Assembly (NCBI RefSeq): GCF_016654015.1
Contig: NZ_JAEPWM010000007.1
Location: 186,001 to 250,000 of the forward strand
DNA length: 64,000 bases
DNA from: Ramlibacter ginsenosidimutans
Lineage (GTDB): Bacteria > Pseudomonadota > Gammaproteobacteria > Burkholderiales > Burkholderiaceae_C
Direction of reading: 5' to 3'
The translations under genes were made by a program, and so were the position numbers. Under the pieces are notes generated by a model. It was not told where the DNA came from and did no database searches. It saw only the letters and a list, made by a program, of their open reading frames with translations. Shown here one piece after another: positions 57,138 to 64,000 of this stretch (the stretch's first letter is position 1; every line of letters starts with the position of its first letter).

Positions 57138-57895
57138 CGGGCTGGCAGCTTGGCGGGTTCCTGCTGTGCGTGGTGGTGGCCAGCTGCACGCAGGCCATCA
57201 CGGGTTTTGCCATCGCGCTGGTGCTGCTCGGACTGACCGGGCTGTTCCAGCTTGCGCCCTTGCCCGACGCCGCGAACGTGGCCACCGTGCTGTCGTTGGC
57301 GAGCGCCGCCATCGCGCTGCGCAGTGCGCGCCGCCTGGTGGACTGGCGGGCGCTGCGGGCGACGGTCAGCGGCACCGTGGTGGGCGTTCCCCTGGGCGTG
57401 GCGCTGCTCGCGTGGCTGCACGCGAACGTGGTCATGGCCCTGCGCCTGCTGCTCGGGCTGGTCGTGATCGCCTGCGCGATCGTGGTGCTGGTGCGCAGCA
57501 AGCCACTGGCCCAACGCTCGCCGCCCGCGTCCTTCGGCGCCATCGGCGTGCTCTCCGGCTTGCTGGGCGGACTGTTCTCCGCTTCGGGACCGCCGCTGGT
57601 CTACCAGTTCTATCGGCAGCCCATGGATGTCGACACCGTGCGCGACACGCTGGTCGCCGTGCTGGCCTGCGGCTCTGCCCTCAGGCTGGCGATGGTGGTG
57701 GGCAGCGGCCACTTCTCGCTGCACTCGCTGGAGCTGAGCGCGCTGTCCGTCCCGCTCGCGATGGGGATCACCTGGTGGATGCGAAAACGCCCGCCGCCGT
57801 GGTCGCGCGAGGTGGTGCTGAAGATCGTCTGTGCGCTGCTGGTCGTGACGGGCGTCGGCCTGATCGGCCCCGCGCTCTCCGCCCTGCGCGGCTGA
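57134..57895 (+). CDS. TauE/SafE-family sulfite/organosulfur permease
   Basis: A 253-residue membrane protein of the TauE/SafE family with about eight hydrophobic segments. It begins MTGWQLGGFLLCVVVASCTQAITGFAIALVLL and carries the second conserved block GVLSGLLGGLFSASGPPLVYQFY. Family members export sulfite, sulfolactate or other anions; the substrate cannot be assigned here. Its ATG overlaps the EVE stop, so both are probably one transcript. Confidence 0.9.
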   Translation: MTGWQLGGFLLCVVVASCTQAITGFAIALVLLGLTGLFQLAPLPDAANVATVLSLASAAIALRSARRLVDWRALRATVSGTVVGVPLGVALLAWLHANVVMALRLLLGLVVIACAIVVLVRSKPLAQRSPPASFGAIGVLSGLLGGLFSASGPPLVYQFYRQPMDVDTVRDTLVAVLACGSALRLAMVVGSGHFSLHSLELSALSVPLAMGITWWMRKRPPPWSREVVLKIVCALLVVTGVGLIGPALSALRG

Positions 57896-57898
57896 AGC

Positions 57899-59053
57899 TC
57901 AGGCGCGCACGAGGCGCGGCAAGGCGCGGCCGGCACGCATCTCGGGAAACAGCGCACGGGCCACGCGGTCGCGGTCCAGCGCAAACGCATCGGCGGCCGT
58001 CGCCGCAATCAGTGCATCGAGGTCCTGCGTCGGCCGCAGGTCGCGGCCTTCGTACAGCGCGCTCGCCGCCAGGCCGGGCCAGTCCGCAATGACGCGTCCG
58101 CCTTGCACCGCGCCGCCCGCCAGCAGCGCGGCCGAGGCCGTGCCGTGGTCGGTGCCGCCGGTGCCGTTCGCGGCGGCGGTGCGGCCGAACTCGGTCGCGA
58201 CCAGCACCACGGTCTGCTGCCATGCCGCGCCCAGCCCCTCGCGCAGCGCCGCCACCAGGGCGTCCAGGTTGCGCAACTGCGCGGCCAGCCGCGGCGCCTG
58301 GGCGCTGTGCGTGTCCCAGCCACCGGTCTCGATCATCGCGATGCGCGGACCTTGCGGCTGCGCGAGGAAGTTGGCAGCGACGCGCCCGAGCTCCGCCGGG
58401 TCCTGGCGCTTGCCGCCCTGCCCTGCGGCACCGGCCATGTTCTGCGCGTCCATGGCGGCGGACCAGAGCGCATGCAGCTGCGCATCGCCCTCGTACAGCT
58501 GCTGCACGCGCAGCAACAGGTCTTCGTTCGCGGCGGGCAGCGCCGACGGCGCATAGGAGCTCACCTCGGCCGCGCCGCGCAGCGCGAGCGGCACCGTGGG
58601 CGCGAACGCGATCGCCTCCTTGCCGCGCTGGGGCAGCAGGCGCACGAGGCGGTTCATCCAGCCGTCCTTGAGCTGGTACGGCGCGGTGCCGCCGCTTTCG
58701 AGCACGTTCTGGCCGTCGAAGTGGGAGCGGTCGCGGTACGGCGAGGCGACCGCGTGCACGAACAGCGCCTGGCCTTGGGTGTACAGGCGGCCGAACTCCT
58801 GCAGCGAGGGATGCAGCGCGAAGCTGCCATCGAGTTTCGTCGCGGACGCGGGATCGATCGCGAGCGCACCGCGCAGCGCTGCGTACGCCGGGTCGGCATA
58901 AGGCACGACCGTGTGCAGGCCGTCGGCGGCGCCGCGCTGGATGATGAACACGAAGCGGCGGTCGGTGGCGGCCTGCGCGAACAGCATGCGCGGGGCGGCC
59001 AGCACGCCGGCGGCGCCGGCGAGGAAGGTGCGGCGGGGCAGGAGCATCGTCAT
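57899..59053 (-). CDS. DUF1501 protein with Tat signal
   Basis: A 384-residue protein. The N-terminus MTMLLPRRTFLAGAAGVLAAP has a twin-arginine motif, so export via Tat is likely. The sulfatase-like fold pattern of DUF1501 is visible: HPSLQEFGRLYTQGQALFVHAV, SHFDGQNVLESG, GGWDTHSAQ and VLVATEFGRT...DHGTASAALL. The role is unknown. It overlaps the DUF1800 gene upstream (ATGA); GGAG sits so close to this ATG that the in-frame ATG at 59047 is an alternative start. DUF1800 and DUF1501 genes are widely paired. Confidence 0.9.
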   Translation of the reverse strand: MTMLLPRRTFLAGAAGVLAAPRMLFAQAATDRRFVFIIQRGAADGLHTVVPYADPAYAALRGALAIDPASATKLDGSFALHPSLQEFGRLYTQGQALFVHAVASPYRDRSHFDGQNVLESGGTAPYQLKDGWMNRLVRLLPQRGKEAIAFAPTVPLALRGAAEVSSYAPSALPAANEDLLLRVQQLYEGDAQLHALWSAAMDAQNMAGAAGQGGKRQDPAELGRVAANFLAQPQGPRIAMIETGGWDTHSAQAPRLAAQLRNLDALVAALREGLGAAWQQTVVLVATEFGRTAAANGTGGTDHGTASAALLAGGAVQGGRVIADWPGLAASALYEGRDLRPTQDLDALIAATAADAFALDRDRVARALFPEMRAGRALPRLVRA

Positions 59054-60441
59054 CTCCGGAGGAATTCGGGCGAGACCAGCAGCAGGGCAAGTGCGCCGGC
59101 CGGGCTTTCTGAACGGGCCACGGCGGTGGCGGTCGCCTGCGTGAGGCTGCCCGGAAGGATGCGCGGCGCCAGGGAGCGCGCGTCCACCGCGTCGCCGGCC
59201 TGCGCGGCGAGGCGCTGCGCCACTTCGACCCGACGCACCAGCGCGTCGGGCGCGGCCCAGGTCGCGGCGATGTCGTCGTAGCCCGCGGGCGAGCCCGGTT
59301 TCCAGACCGGCTGCCCCAGCTGGTTCAGCAGGTTCGCCGCCTGCAGCGCCGGCACGTCGTGGCGGCCGAGCGCGCGCAGGCTGGAGACCGACCACTCCCA
59401 CGGTGACTTGAACTTCGCGGGCTGCGGCTGCCAGGCTTCGGGCGCGTCCACCAGGGTGCGATACACAGTGGGCAGGTCGCCCCCGCTGCGCGTGAAGGCG
59501 GCTGCCAGCTTTTCCACCAGGGGCGGCGGCGGCTCGTCGGCGACGAAGTGGCGCGCCAGCTTGGCAGCGATGTGCTGCGCAGTCGCGGGTGCGGTGGCCA
59601 GCGCGTGCAGGATGGCACGCGCCTGCTGCTCGCCGGGCTCGCCATAGCTGCGTCCGAGCACGGTGCGCGCCCCCGGCTCGTGCAGCATGGGACGGAACTG
59701 GAAGGGCGTCTCGCCGTCCGCATGCGCCTCGGCGCCGCCCAACCCCGCGACGCTCCAGCCCGTGAGCGCGCGCGCGAACTCGGTCACGTCCGCCTGCGTG
59801 TAGCCGCTGCGCACGCCCACCGTGTGCAGCTCCATGATCTCGCGCGCCAGGTTCTCGTTGAGCCCGCGGCGGCGGGCCGGCTGGCGTTCGGCCACGCGCA
59901 AGGCCTGCGGGCTCTGCGGGCCGATGGACGCGGCCTGGTCCAGGTACAGCAGCATCGCCGGATGCCGCACGCCCGCGAGCAGCAGGTCCTCGAAGCGTCC
60001 GAGCACGTTCGGGCGGATCGCATCGGCCTCGAAAGCGCCGGCCAGTCCGAGCACCGCCACCTTGTCCACGGAGACCGCGAAGTGGTTGGCCCAGAAGTGC
60101 ACCAGGCGCTCGACGAAGGGCGCCGGCGTGGCGAGCGCACTCGCAGCGCGCGCACCGACGGCGGCGAGGTAGTCGTCGCGCGACTCGCGCCGGAAGGCCT
60201 GCTGCGCCGCCTGCTTCTCGCTGGCGGCCGCAGTGCGCACCTCGCGCTGCTGCGCGACCAGCGCGTTCCACACCACCGGCGTGCGCGGCTGCGCCTGCCA
60301 CGGCGCGGGCAAGGGCTCGTAGCGCTTGAACTGCGCGAGCAACCAGGATTTCGCGTCCCCGGGCACGGCGTCGTCTGGGCGCGCACCGAGTCCGAAGCGG
60401 TTGAGGGCGATGGCTGCGGGAGTCATGGCGGAATTAAACAT
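59050..60441 (-). CDS. DUF1800 protein
   Basis: A 463-residue protein. The start MFNSAMTPAAIALNRFGLGARPDD and the conserved HFWANHFAVS, NENLAREIMELHTVGV, YTQADVTEFARALTGW and IAAKLARHFVADEPP blocks identify the DUF1800 family. No signal peptide is obvious. It is partnered with the DUF1501 gene downstream. The activity of the pair is unknown; in other bacteria it is found near secretion or cell-surface functions. Confidence 0.9.
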   Translation of the reverse strand: MFNSAMTPAAIALNRFGLGARPDDAVPGDAKSWLLAQFKRYEPLPAPWQAQPRTPVVWNALVAQQREVRTAAASEKQAAQQAFRRESRDDYLAAVGARAASALATPAPFVERLVHFWANHFAVSVDKVAVLGLAGAFEADAIRPNVLGRFEDLLLAGVRHPAMLLYLDQAASIGPQSPQALRVAERQPARRRGLNENLAREIMELHTVGVRSGYTQADVTEFARALTGWSVAGLGGAEAHADGETPFQFRPMLHEPGARTVLGRSYGEPGEQQARAILHALATAPATAQHIAAKLARHFVADEPPPPLVEKLAAAFTRSGGDLPTVYRTLVDAPEAWQPQPAKFKSPWEWSVSSLRALGRHDVPALQAANLLNQLGQPVWKPGSPAGYDDIAATWAAPDALVRRVEVAQRLAAQAGDAVDARSLAPRILPGSLTQATATAVARSESPAGALALLLVSPEFLRR

Positions 60442-60500
60442 GCTCAGCGGGCAAGTGCCGTGTCGCGATGGTTTCGGGTTTGTAAACGGCCTGCGGCATC

Positions 60501-60595
60501 GCTGGGGTTCGCTACGCTCACCGCCAGCCTACGGGCTACTGGCGGCGACGGTTGGGTCTTCGTAGGCTGGCGGTGGAGCGAAGCGAAACCCCAGC
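60501..60595. repeat. Dispersed inverted REP pair
   Basis: Inverted unit at 60501-60532 (GCTGGGGTTCGCTACGCTCA... AGCCTAC) and forward unit at 60562-60595 (GTAGGCTGGCGGTGGAGCG... ACCCCAGC). They are near-perfect members of the family found beside the RAYT gene and lie between the DUF1800 gene start and the clpA terminator. Confidence 0.85.
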
Positions 60596-60606
60596 GATGC
60601 GAAGCG

Positions 60607-60632
60607 AAAAAAAAGCCGCCCGAAGGCGGCTT
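60607..60632 (-). terminator. Rho-independent terminator of clpA
   Basis: On the minus strand an 8-bp stem (AAGCCGCC / GGCGGCTT on 60613-60632) with loop TTCG is followed by eight T (60607-60614 on the plus strand as A). It lies 22 bases after the clpA stop. Confidence 0.9.
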
Positions 60633-60654
60633 GGTGTGGCGCGAAGCGCGAGGC

Positions 60655-63000
60655 TTACTGGCCGTCGGTGGAGATTTCCTCCGGCTCCGGCTTGGCCTTG
60701 CCTTCCTTCTTCGGCAGCGGAAGGATGTCCAGCTTCACGTCCGGCGTCTCGGTGCCCTTCTCGTCGGTCTTCACCTCGATGTCCACCGTGAGGCGGCCAC
60801 CTTCGGTCAGGCGCCCGAACAGCAGTTCGTCGGCCAGCGCACGACGGATCGTGTCCTGGATCAGGCGCTGCATCGGGCGGGCGCCCATCAGCGGGTCGAA
60901 GCCCTTCTTCGCCAGGTACTTGCGCAGGCCGTCGGTGAACGTGACCTCCACGCGCTTCTCCGACAGCTGCTGCTCGAGTTGCAGCAGGAACTTGTCGACG
61001 ACGCGCAGGATGATCTGCTCGTCCAGCGCACGGAAGCTCACGATCGCGTCCAGGCGGTTGCGGAACTCCGGCGTGAACAGGCGCTTGATGTCGGCCATCT
61101 CGTCGCCGGTCTGCCGCTCGTTGGTGAAGCCGATGGTCGCCTTGTTCATGGTCTCGGCGCCCGCGTTCGTGGTCATGATGATGATCACGTTGCGGAAGTC
61201 GGCCTTGCGCCCGTTGTTGTCGGTCAGCGTGCCATGGTCCATCACCTGCAGCAGCACGTTGAAGATGTCCGGGTGCGCCTTCTCGATCTCGTCGAGCAGC
61301 AGCACCGCGTGCGGCTTCTTCGTGATGGCTTCGGTGAGCAGGCCGCCCTGGTCGAAACCGACGTAGCCCGGAGGCGCGCCGATCAGGCGCGACACCGCGT
61401 GCCGCTCCATGTACTCGGACATGTCGAAGCGGATCAGGTCGATGCCCATGATGTAGGCCAGCTGCTTCGCCGCTTCCGTCTTGCCGACGCCCGTGGGGCC
61501 GGAGAACAGGAAGGCGCCGATCGGCTTGTCGCCGCGGCCGAGGCCGGAGCGCGCCATCTTCACGGACGCCGCCAGCACTTCCAGCGCCTTGTCCTGGCCG
61601 AACACCACCGACTTCAGGTCCCGCTCCAGGTTCTGGAGCTTGCCGCGGTCGTCGCTCGACACGGATGCAGGCGGAATGCGGGCGATCTTCGCCACGATCT
61701 CCTCGACCTCACCCTTGGTGATGGTCTTCTTGCGCTTGTTCACCGGCAGGATGCGCTGGGCGGCGCCGGCCTCGTCGATCACGTCGATGGCCTTGTCCGG
61801 CAGGTGGCGGTCGTTGATGTACTTCGCCGAGAGTTCCGCGGCGGCCTGCAGCGCGCCGGCGGCGTACTTGACGCTGTGGTGCTCCTCGAAGCGGCTCTTG
61901 AGGCCCTTGAGGATCTCGATCGTCTGCTCCACGCTCGGCTCGACCACGTCGACCTTCTGGAAGCGACGGGACAGGGCCGCGTCCTTCTCGAAGATGCCGC
62001 GGTACTCGGTGAACGTGGTCGCGCCGATGCACTTGAGCGCGCCGCTCGAGAGCGCCGGCTTCAGCAGGTTGGACGCGTCCAGCGTACCGCCCGAGGCGGC
62101 GCCGGCGCCGATCAGCGTGTGGATCTCGTCGATGAAGAGGATCGCGTTCGGGCGGTCCTTCAGCGAGCGCAGCACGCCCTTCAGGCGCTGCTCGAAGTCG
62201 CCGCGGTACTTGGTGCCGGCCAGCAGCGCGCCCATGTCGAGGGAGTACACCGTGGAGTCCGCGAGGATCTCCGGCACGTCCTTCTGCACGATGCGCCAGG
62301 CCAGGCCTTCGGCAATGGCGGTCTTGCCCACGCCGGCTTCGCCCACCAGCAGCGGGTTGTTCTTGCGGCGGCGGCACAGGATCTGGATCACGCGCTCGAC
62401 CTCGTACTCGCGGCCGATCAGCGGATCGATCTTGCCGTCCTTGGCGGACTGGTTCAGGTTGAGCGTGAACTGTTCGAGCGGCGATGCCTTCTCGTTCTTC
62501 TCGCCGCCCTCGCCCTCTTCGGACGAAGCGTTCTCGCCGCTCTTGGCGGGCTCCGGCGGGTCGCTCTTCTTGATGCCGTGCGCGATGTAGTTCACCACGT
62601 CGAGGCGGGTGACGCCCTGCTGGTGCAGGTAGTACACGGCGTGCGAGTCCTTCTCGCCGAAGATGGCGACCAGCACGTTGGCGCCGGTGACTTCCTTCTT
62701 CCCGTTGCCGGTGGACTGCACGTGCATGATCGCGCGCTGGATGACGCGCTGGAAGCCCAGCGTCGGCTGGGTGTCCACGTCGTCCGTGCCCGCGACCTGG
62801 GGCGTGTTGTCCTTGATGAAGTTGGCCAGCGACTTGCGCAGGTCGTCGATGTTGGCACTGCATGCGCGCAGCACTTCGGCCGCGCTGGGATTGTCCAGCA
62901 GGGCCAGCAAGAGATGCTCCACGGTGATGAACTCGTGGCGCTGCTGACGCGCTTCCACGAAGGCCATGTGGAGGCTGACTTCCAATTCCTGGGCAATCAT
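60655..63000 (-). CDS. clpA: ATP-dependent Clp protease ATP-binding subunit ClpA
   Basis: A 781-residue AAA+ unfoldase (E. coli ClpA about 758). The N-domain (1-150) begins [26 protein letters not shown] module 1 has [13 protein letters not shown] and FIDEIHTL; module 2 has [19 protein letters not shown] and [13 protein letters not shown], then [16 protein letters not shown] sensor regions. A glycine/glutamate-rich linker ([17 protein letters not shown]) joins the N-domain to module 1. It feeds substrates to ClpP. clpS, its adaptor, lies 53 bases upstream in the same orientation. Confidence 0.97.
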   Translation of the reverse strand: MIAQELEVSLHMAFVEARQQRHEFITVEHLLLALLDNPSAAEVLRACSANIDDLRKSLANFIKDNTPQVAGTDDVDTQPTLGFQRVIQRAIMHVQSTGNGKKEVTGANVLVAIFGEKDSHAVYYLHQQGVTRLDVVNYIAHGIKKSDPPEPAKSGENASSEEGEGGEKNEKASPLEQFTLNLNQSAKDGKIDPLIGREYEVERVIQILCRRRKNNPLLVGEAGVGKTAIAEGLAWRIVQKDVPEILADSTVYSLDMGALLAGTKYRGDFEQRLKGVLRSLKDRPNAILFIDEIHTLIGAGAASGGTLDASNLLKPALSSGALKCIGATTFTEYRGIFEKDAALSRRFQKVDVVEPSVEQTIEILKGLKSRFEEHHSVKYAAGALQAAAELSAKYINDRHLPDKAIDVIDEAGAAQRILPVNKRKKTITKGEVEEIVAKIARIPPASVSSDDRGKLQNLERDLKSVVFGQDKALEVLAASVKMARSGLGRGDKPIGAFLFSGPTGVGKTEAAKQLAYIMGIDLIRFDMSEYMERHAVSRLIGAPPGYVGFDQGGLLTEAITKKPHAVLLLDEIEKAHPDIFNVLLQVMDHGTLTDNNGRKADFRNVIIIMTTNAGAETMNKATIGFTNERQTGDEMADIKRLFTPEFRNRLDAIVSFRALDEQIILRVVDKFLLQLEQQLSEKRVEVTFTDGLRKYLAKKGFDPLMGARPMQRLIQDTIRRALADELLFGRLTEGGRLTVDIEVKTDEKGTETPDVKLDILPLPKKEGKAKPEPEEISTDGQ

Positions 63001-63053
63001 GAGGGTTCCTTCTGCCTGTCGTTCACTCTTACTCTACTTCCTTCGAGGCCGGC

Positions 63054-63413
63054 TCAGTCGGCCGGTTCACTCAAACACTGCAGGGGGTGGCCCGCCTGGC
63101 GGGCGGCCTCCTGGACTTGCTGGACCTTGGTGGCCGCGACGTCCCTGGAATAGACGCCGCAAATGCCTTTGCCGTCCAGATGGATCTTCAGCATGATCTG
63201 GGTAGCCGTCTCGCGATCCTTGTTGAAAAACTCCTGAATGACCACCACCACGAATTCCATGGGCGTGTAGTCGTCATTCAACATGACGACCTGGTACATC
63301 TGCGGGGGTTTGGTCTTCTGGGTTTTCCGCTCTGCGACCACCGAGTCGCCACCGTCGTCCGACGGCCGGATGACGGGACCGGCCGGAGGAGGAAGAGGTG
63401 TCTGACTGGCCAT
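63054..63413 (-). CDS. clpS: ATP-dependent Clp protease adaptor ClpS
   Basis: A 119-residue protein. After a Pro-rich N-terminal tail the ClpS core is [28 protein letters not shown], with the N-degron pocket residues NDD and the Met, then [23 protein letters not shown]. It binds ClpA and directs N-end-rule substrates. The ATG at 63413 is favoured; another ATG at 63422 would add three residues. It precedes clpA. Confidence 0.95.
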   Translation of the reverse strand: MASQTPLPPPAGPVIRPSDDGGDSVVAERKTQKTKPPQMYQVVMLNDDYTPMEFVVVVIQEFFNKDRETATQIMLKIHLDGKGICGVYSRDVAATKVQQVQEAARQAGHPLQCLSEPAD

Positions 63414-63464
63414 GAAAATCATTCTATCGACGGTGAATCGCACCGGACGATGCAAGGTGAATTG

Positions 63465-63480
63465 GTGACGGTCCCGTCAC
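63465..63480. promoter_or_regulatory. Palindrome in the clpS-csp intergenic region
   Basis: A perfect 16-base palindrome GTGACGG-TC-CCGTCAC lies between the divergent clpS and cold-shock genes. At 63533-63556 a second stem (CCGCC / GGCGG enclosing GGGGT-C-ACCCC) is also present, and TTGACA at 63587-63592 could be a -35 box for the cold-shock gene. Assignments are by inspection only. Confidence 0.3.
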
Positions 63481-63654
63481 ATTCAAGCGACAAGGCGCAT
63501 CGCGCTGCCCCTTTCCCACAAAAAGAGCCACGCCGCCGGGGTCACCCCAACGGCGGCCAACACTTGGCCACGACTAAGTGAAAATATTGACACTTGGGCG
63601 GTTCTCAAGGACACTCGCGCGCTCCGAGGGAAACAAAGAGTAGGGGCGCGCATC

Positions 63655-63972
63655 ATGGCGACCGGCACAGTCAAGTGGTTTAACGATGCCAAGGGCTTCG
63701 GGTTCATCGAGCCCGACGGCGGCGGCTCCGATGTCTTCGCCCATTTCTCGGCGATCGCCATGGACGGTTTCAAGACCCTGAAACAGGGCTCGCGCGTCAG
63801 CTTCGACATCCAGCAGGGCCCCAAGGGGCAGCTGGCGCAGAACATCCAGGCCCAGCCGGGCCCCATCCAGACCCAGCCCGCCTCGGCCGGCGAGCGCCCG
63901 CCCCGCCAGCCCAAGGTGCGCGCGCCGCAGTTCCACGCCGCCAGCCACGGCAACGACCACGCCAGCAAGTGA
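63655..63972 (+). CDS. Cold-shock-domain protein (CspA-like) with C-terminal tail
   Basis: A 105-residue protein. Residues 1-67 are a cold shock domain with RNP1 KGFGFI (residues 13-18) and RNP2 VFAHFSAI, a nucleic-acid chaperone fold. Typical Csps are about 67-70 residues; here a Pro/Gln/Arg/His-rich tail of 35-40 residues is added ([19 protein letters not shown]). A 241-base leader separates it from clpS and may form structure important for regulation. The start [13 protein letters not shown] is canonical. Confidence 0.95.
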   Translation: MATGTVKWFNDAKGFGFIEPDGGGSDVFAHFSAIAMDGFKTLKQGSRVSFDIQQGPKGQLAQNIQAQPGPIQTQPASAGERPPRQPKVRAPQFHAASHGNDHASK

Positions 63973-64000
63973 GCTTGCCGTAGCGCGCCCTGCGCGCACG

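Noticed and set aside
59548..63153. A 1201-codon open frame on the plus strand
   Set aside because: It is antisense to clpA and the DUF1800 gene, has no family motifs and shows the Arg/Ala/His-rich composition typical of opposite-strand frames in high-GC DNA.

Overview
The window is a very GC-rich, gene-dense stretch of bacterial chromosome. Gene content and order point to a betaproteobacterium of the Burkholderiales, probably Comamonadaceae (Ramlibacter/Variovorax-like). The pointers are the runs dapC-dapD-pilU-dapE-prmB, tolB-pal-cpoB-tcdA, yebC-purD-hemF-nadD-rsfS-rlmH-maf and clpS-clpA. The taxon is inferred from family knowledge; no search was run.

Layout. 0-7.8 kb: a LysR regulator diverges from a two-subunit Rieske ring-hydroxylating oxygenase and a complete Liv-type ABC importer (binding protein, two permeases, two ATPases), which looks like an uptake-plus-oxidation operon for an unidentified, perhaps aromatic, substrate. 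7.8-16.4 kb: lysine/diaminopimelate genes dapC, dapD and dapE with a PilU-like pilus ATPase, prmB, an ABC-F ATPase, a small membrane-type protein and a receiver-only protein. Two related palindromic elements of 112 and 126 bp sit in the gaps. 16.5-20 kb: tRNA-Lys, tcdA, cpoB, pal and tolB. 20-28.8 kb: lipopolysaccharide core genes (four glycosyltransferases, msbA, an O-antigen-ligase-like protein) and ugd. 28.9-35 kb: rng, then a block with a PAS-only protein, a DUF3300 protein, a DUF2950 protein and a periplasmic protein made of two repeats; the same unusual palindrome lies upstream of two of these genes. 35-40.3 kb: a tightly overlapping housekeeping operon, yebC to maf. 40.3-41.3 kb: a REP array and a REP-associated tyrosine transposase (RAYT); copies of the same REP recur near 48.2 and 60.5 kb. 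41.4-46 kb: a set of genes matching the URC uracil-catabolism pathway (URC1-like, URC4-like, upp) plus cytosine deaminase. 46-48 kb: a collagen-like lipoprotein and a lipoprotein amidase.

48.1-53.4 kb is the accessory region. A decayed, REP-bearing junction is followed by two overlapping genes of clearly lower GC, a SIR2-family protein and a HerA/FtsK-type ATPase. This matches the SIR2-HerA (Nezha-type) anti-phage system. It abuts a NERD-nuclease/UvrD-like helicase. This is the most interesting biological system in the window.

53.6-60.4 kb: a Tyr/Pro/Gly-rich lipoprotein, panE, a cytochrome P450, an EVE-domain protein, a TauE/SafE permease and a DUF1800/DUF1501 pair. 60.6-64 kb: clpA and clpS diverge from a cold-shock-domain gene. 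Most start codons were chosen from overlap, Shine-Dalgarno spacing and known N-termini; GTG starts are frequent.
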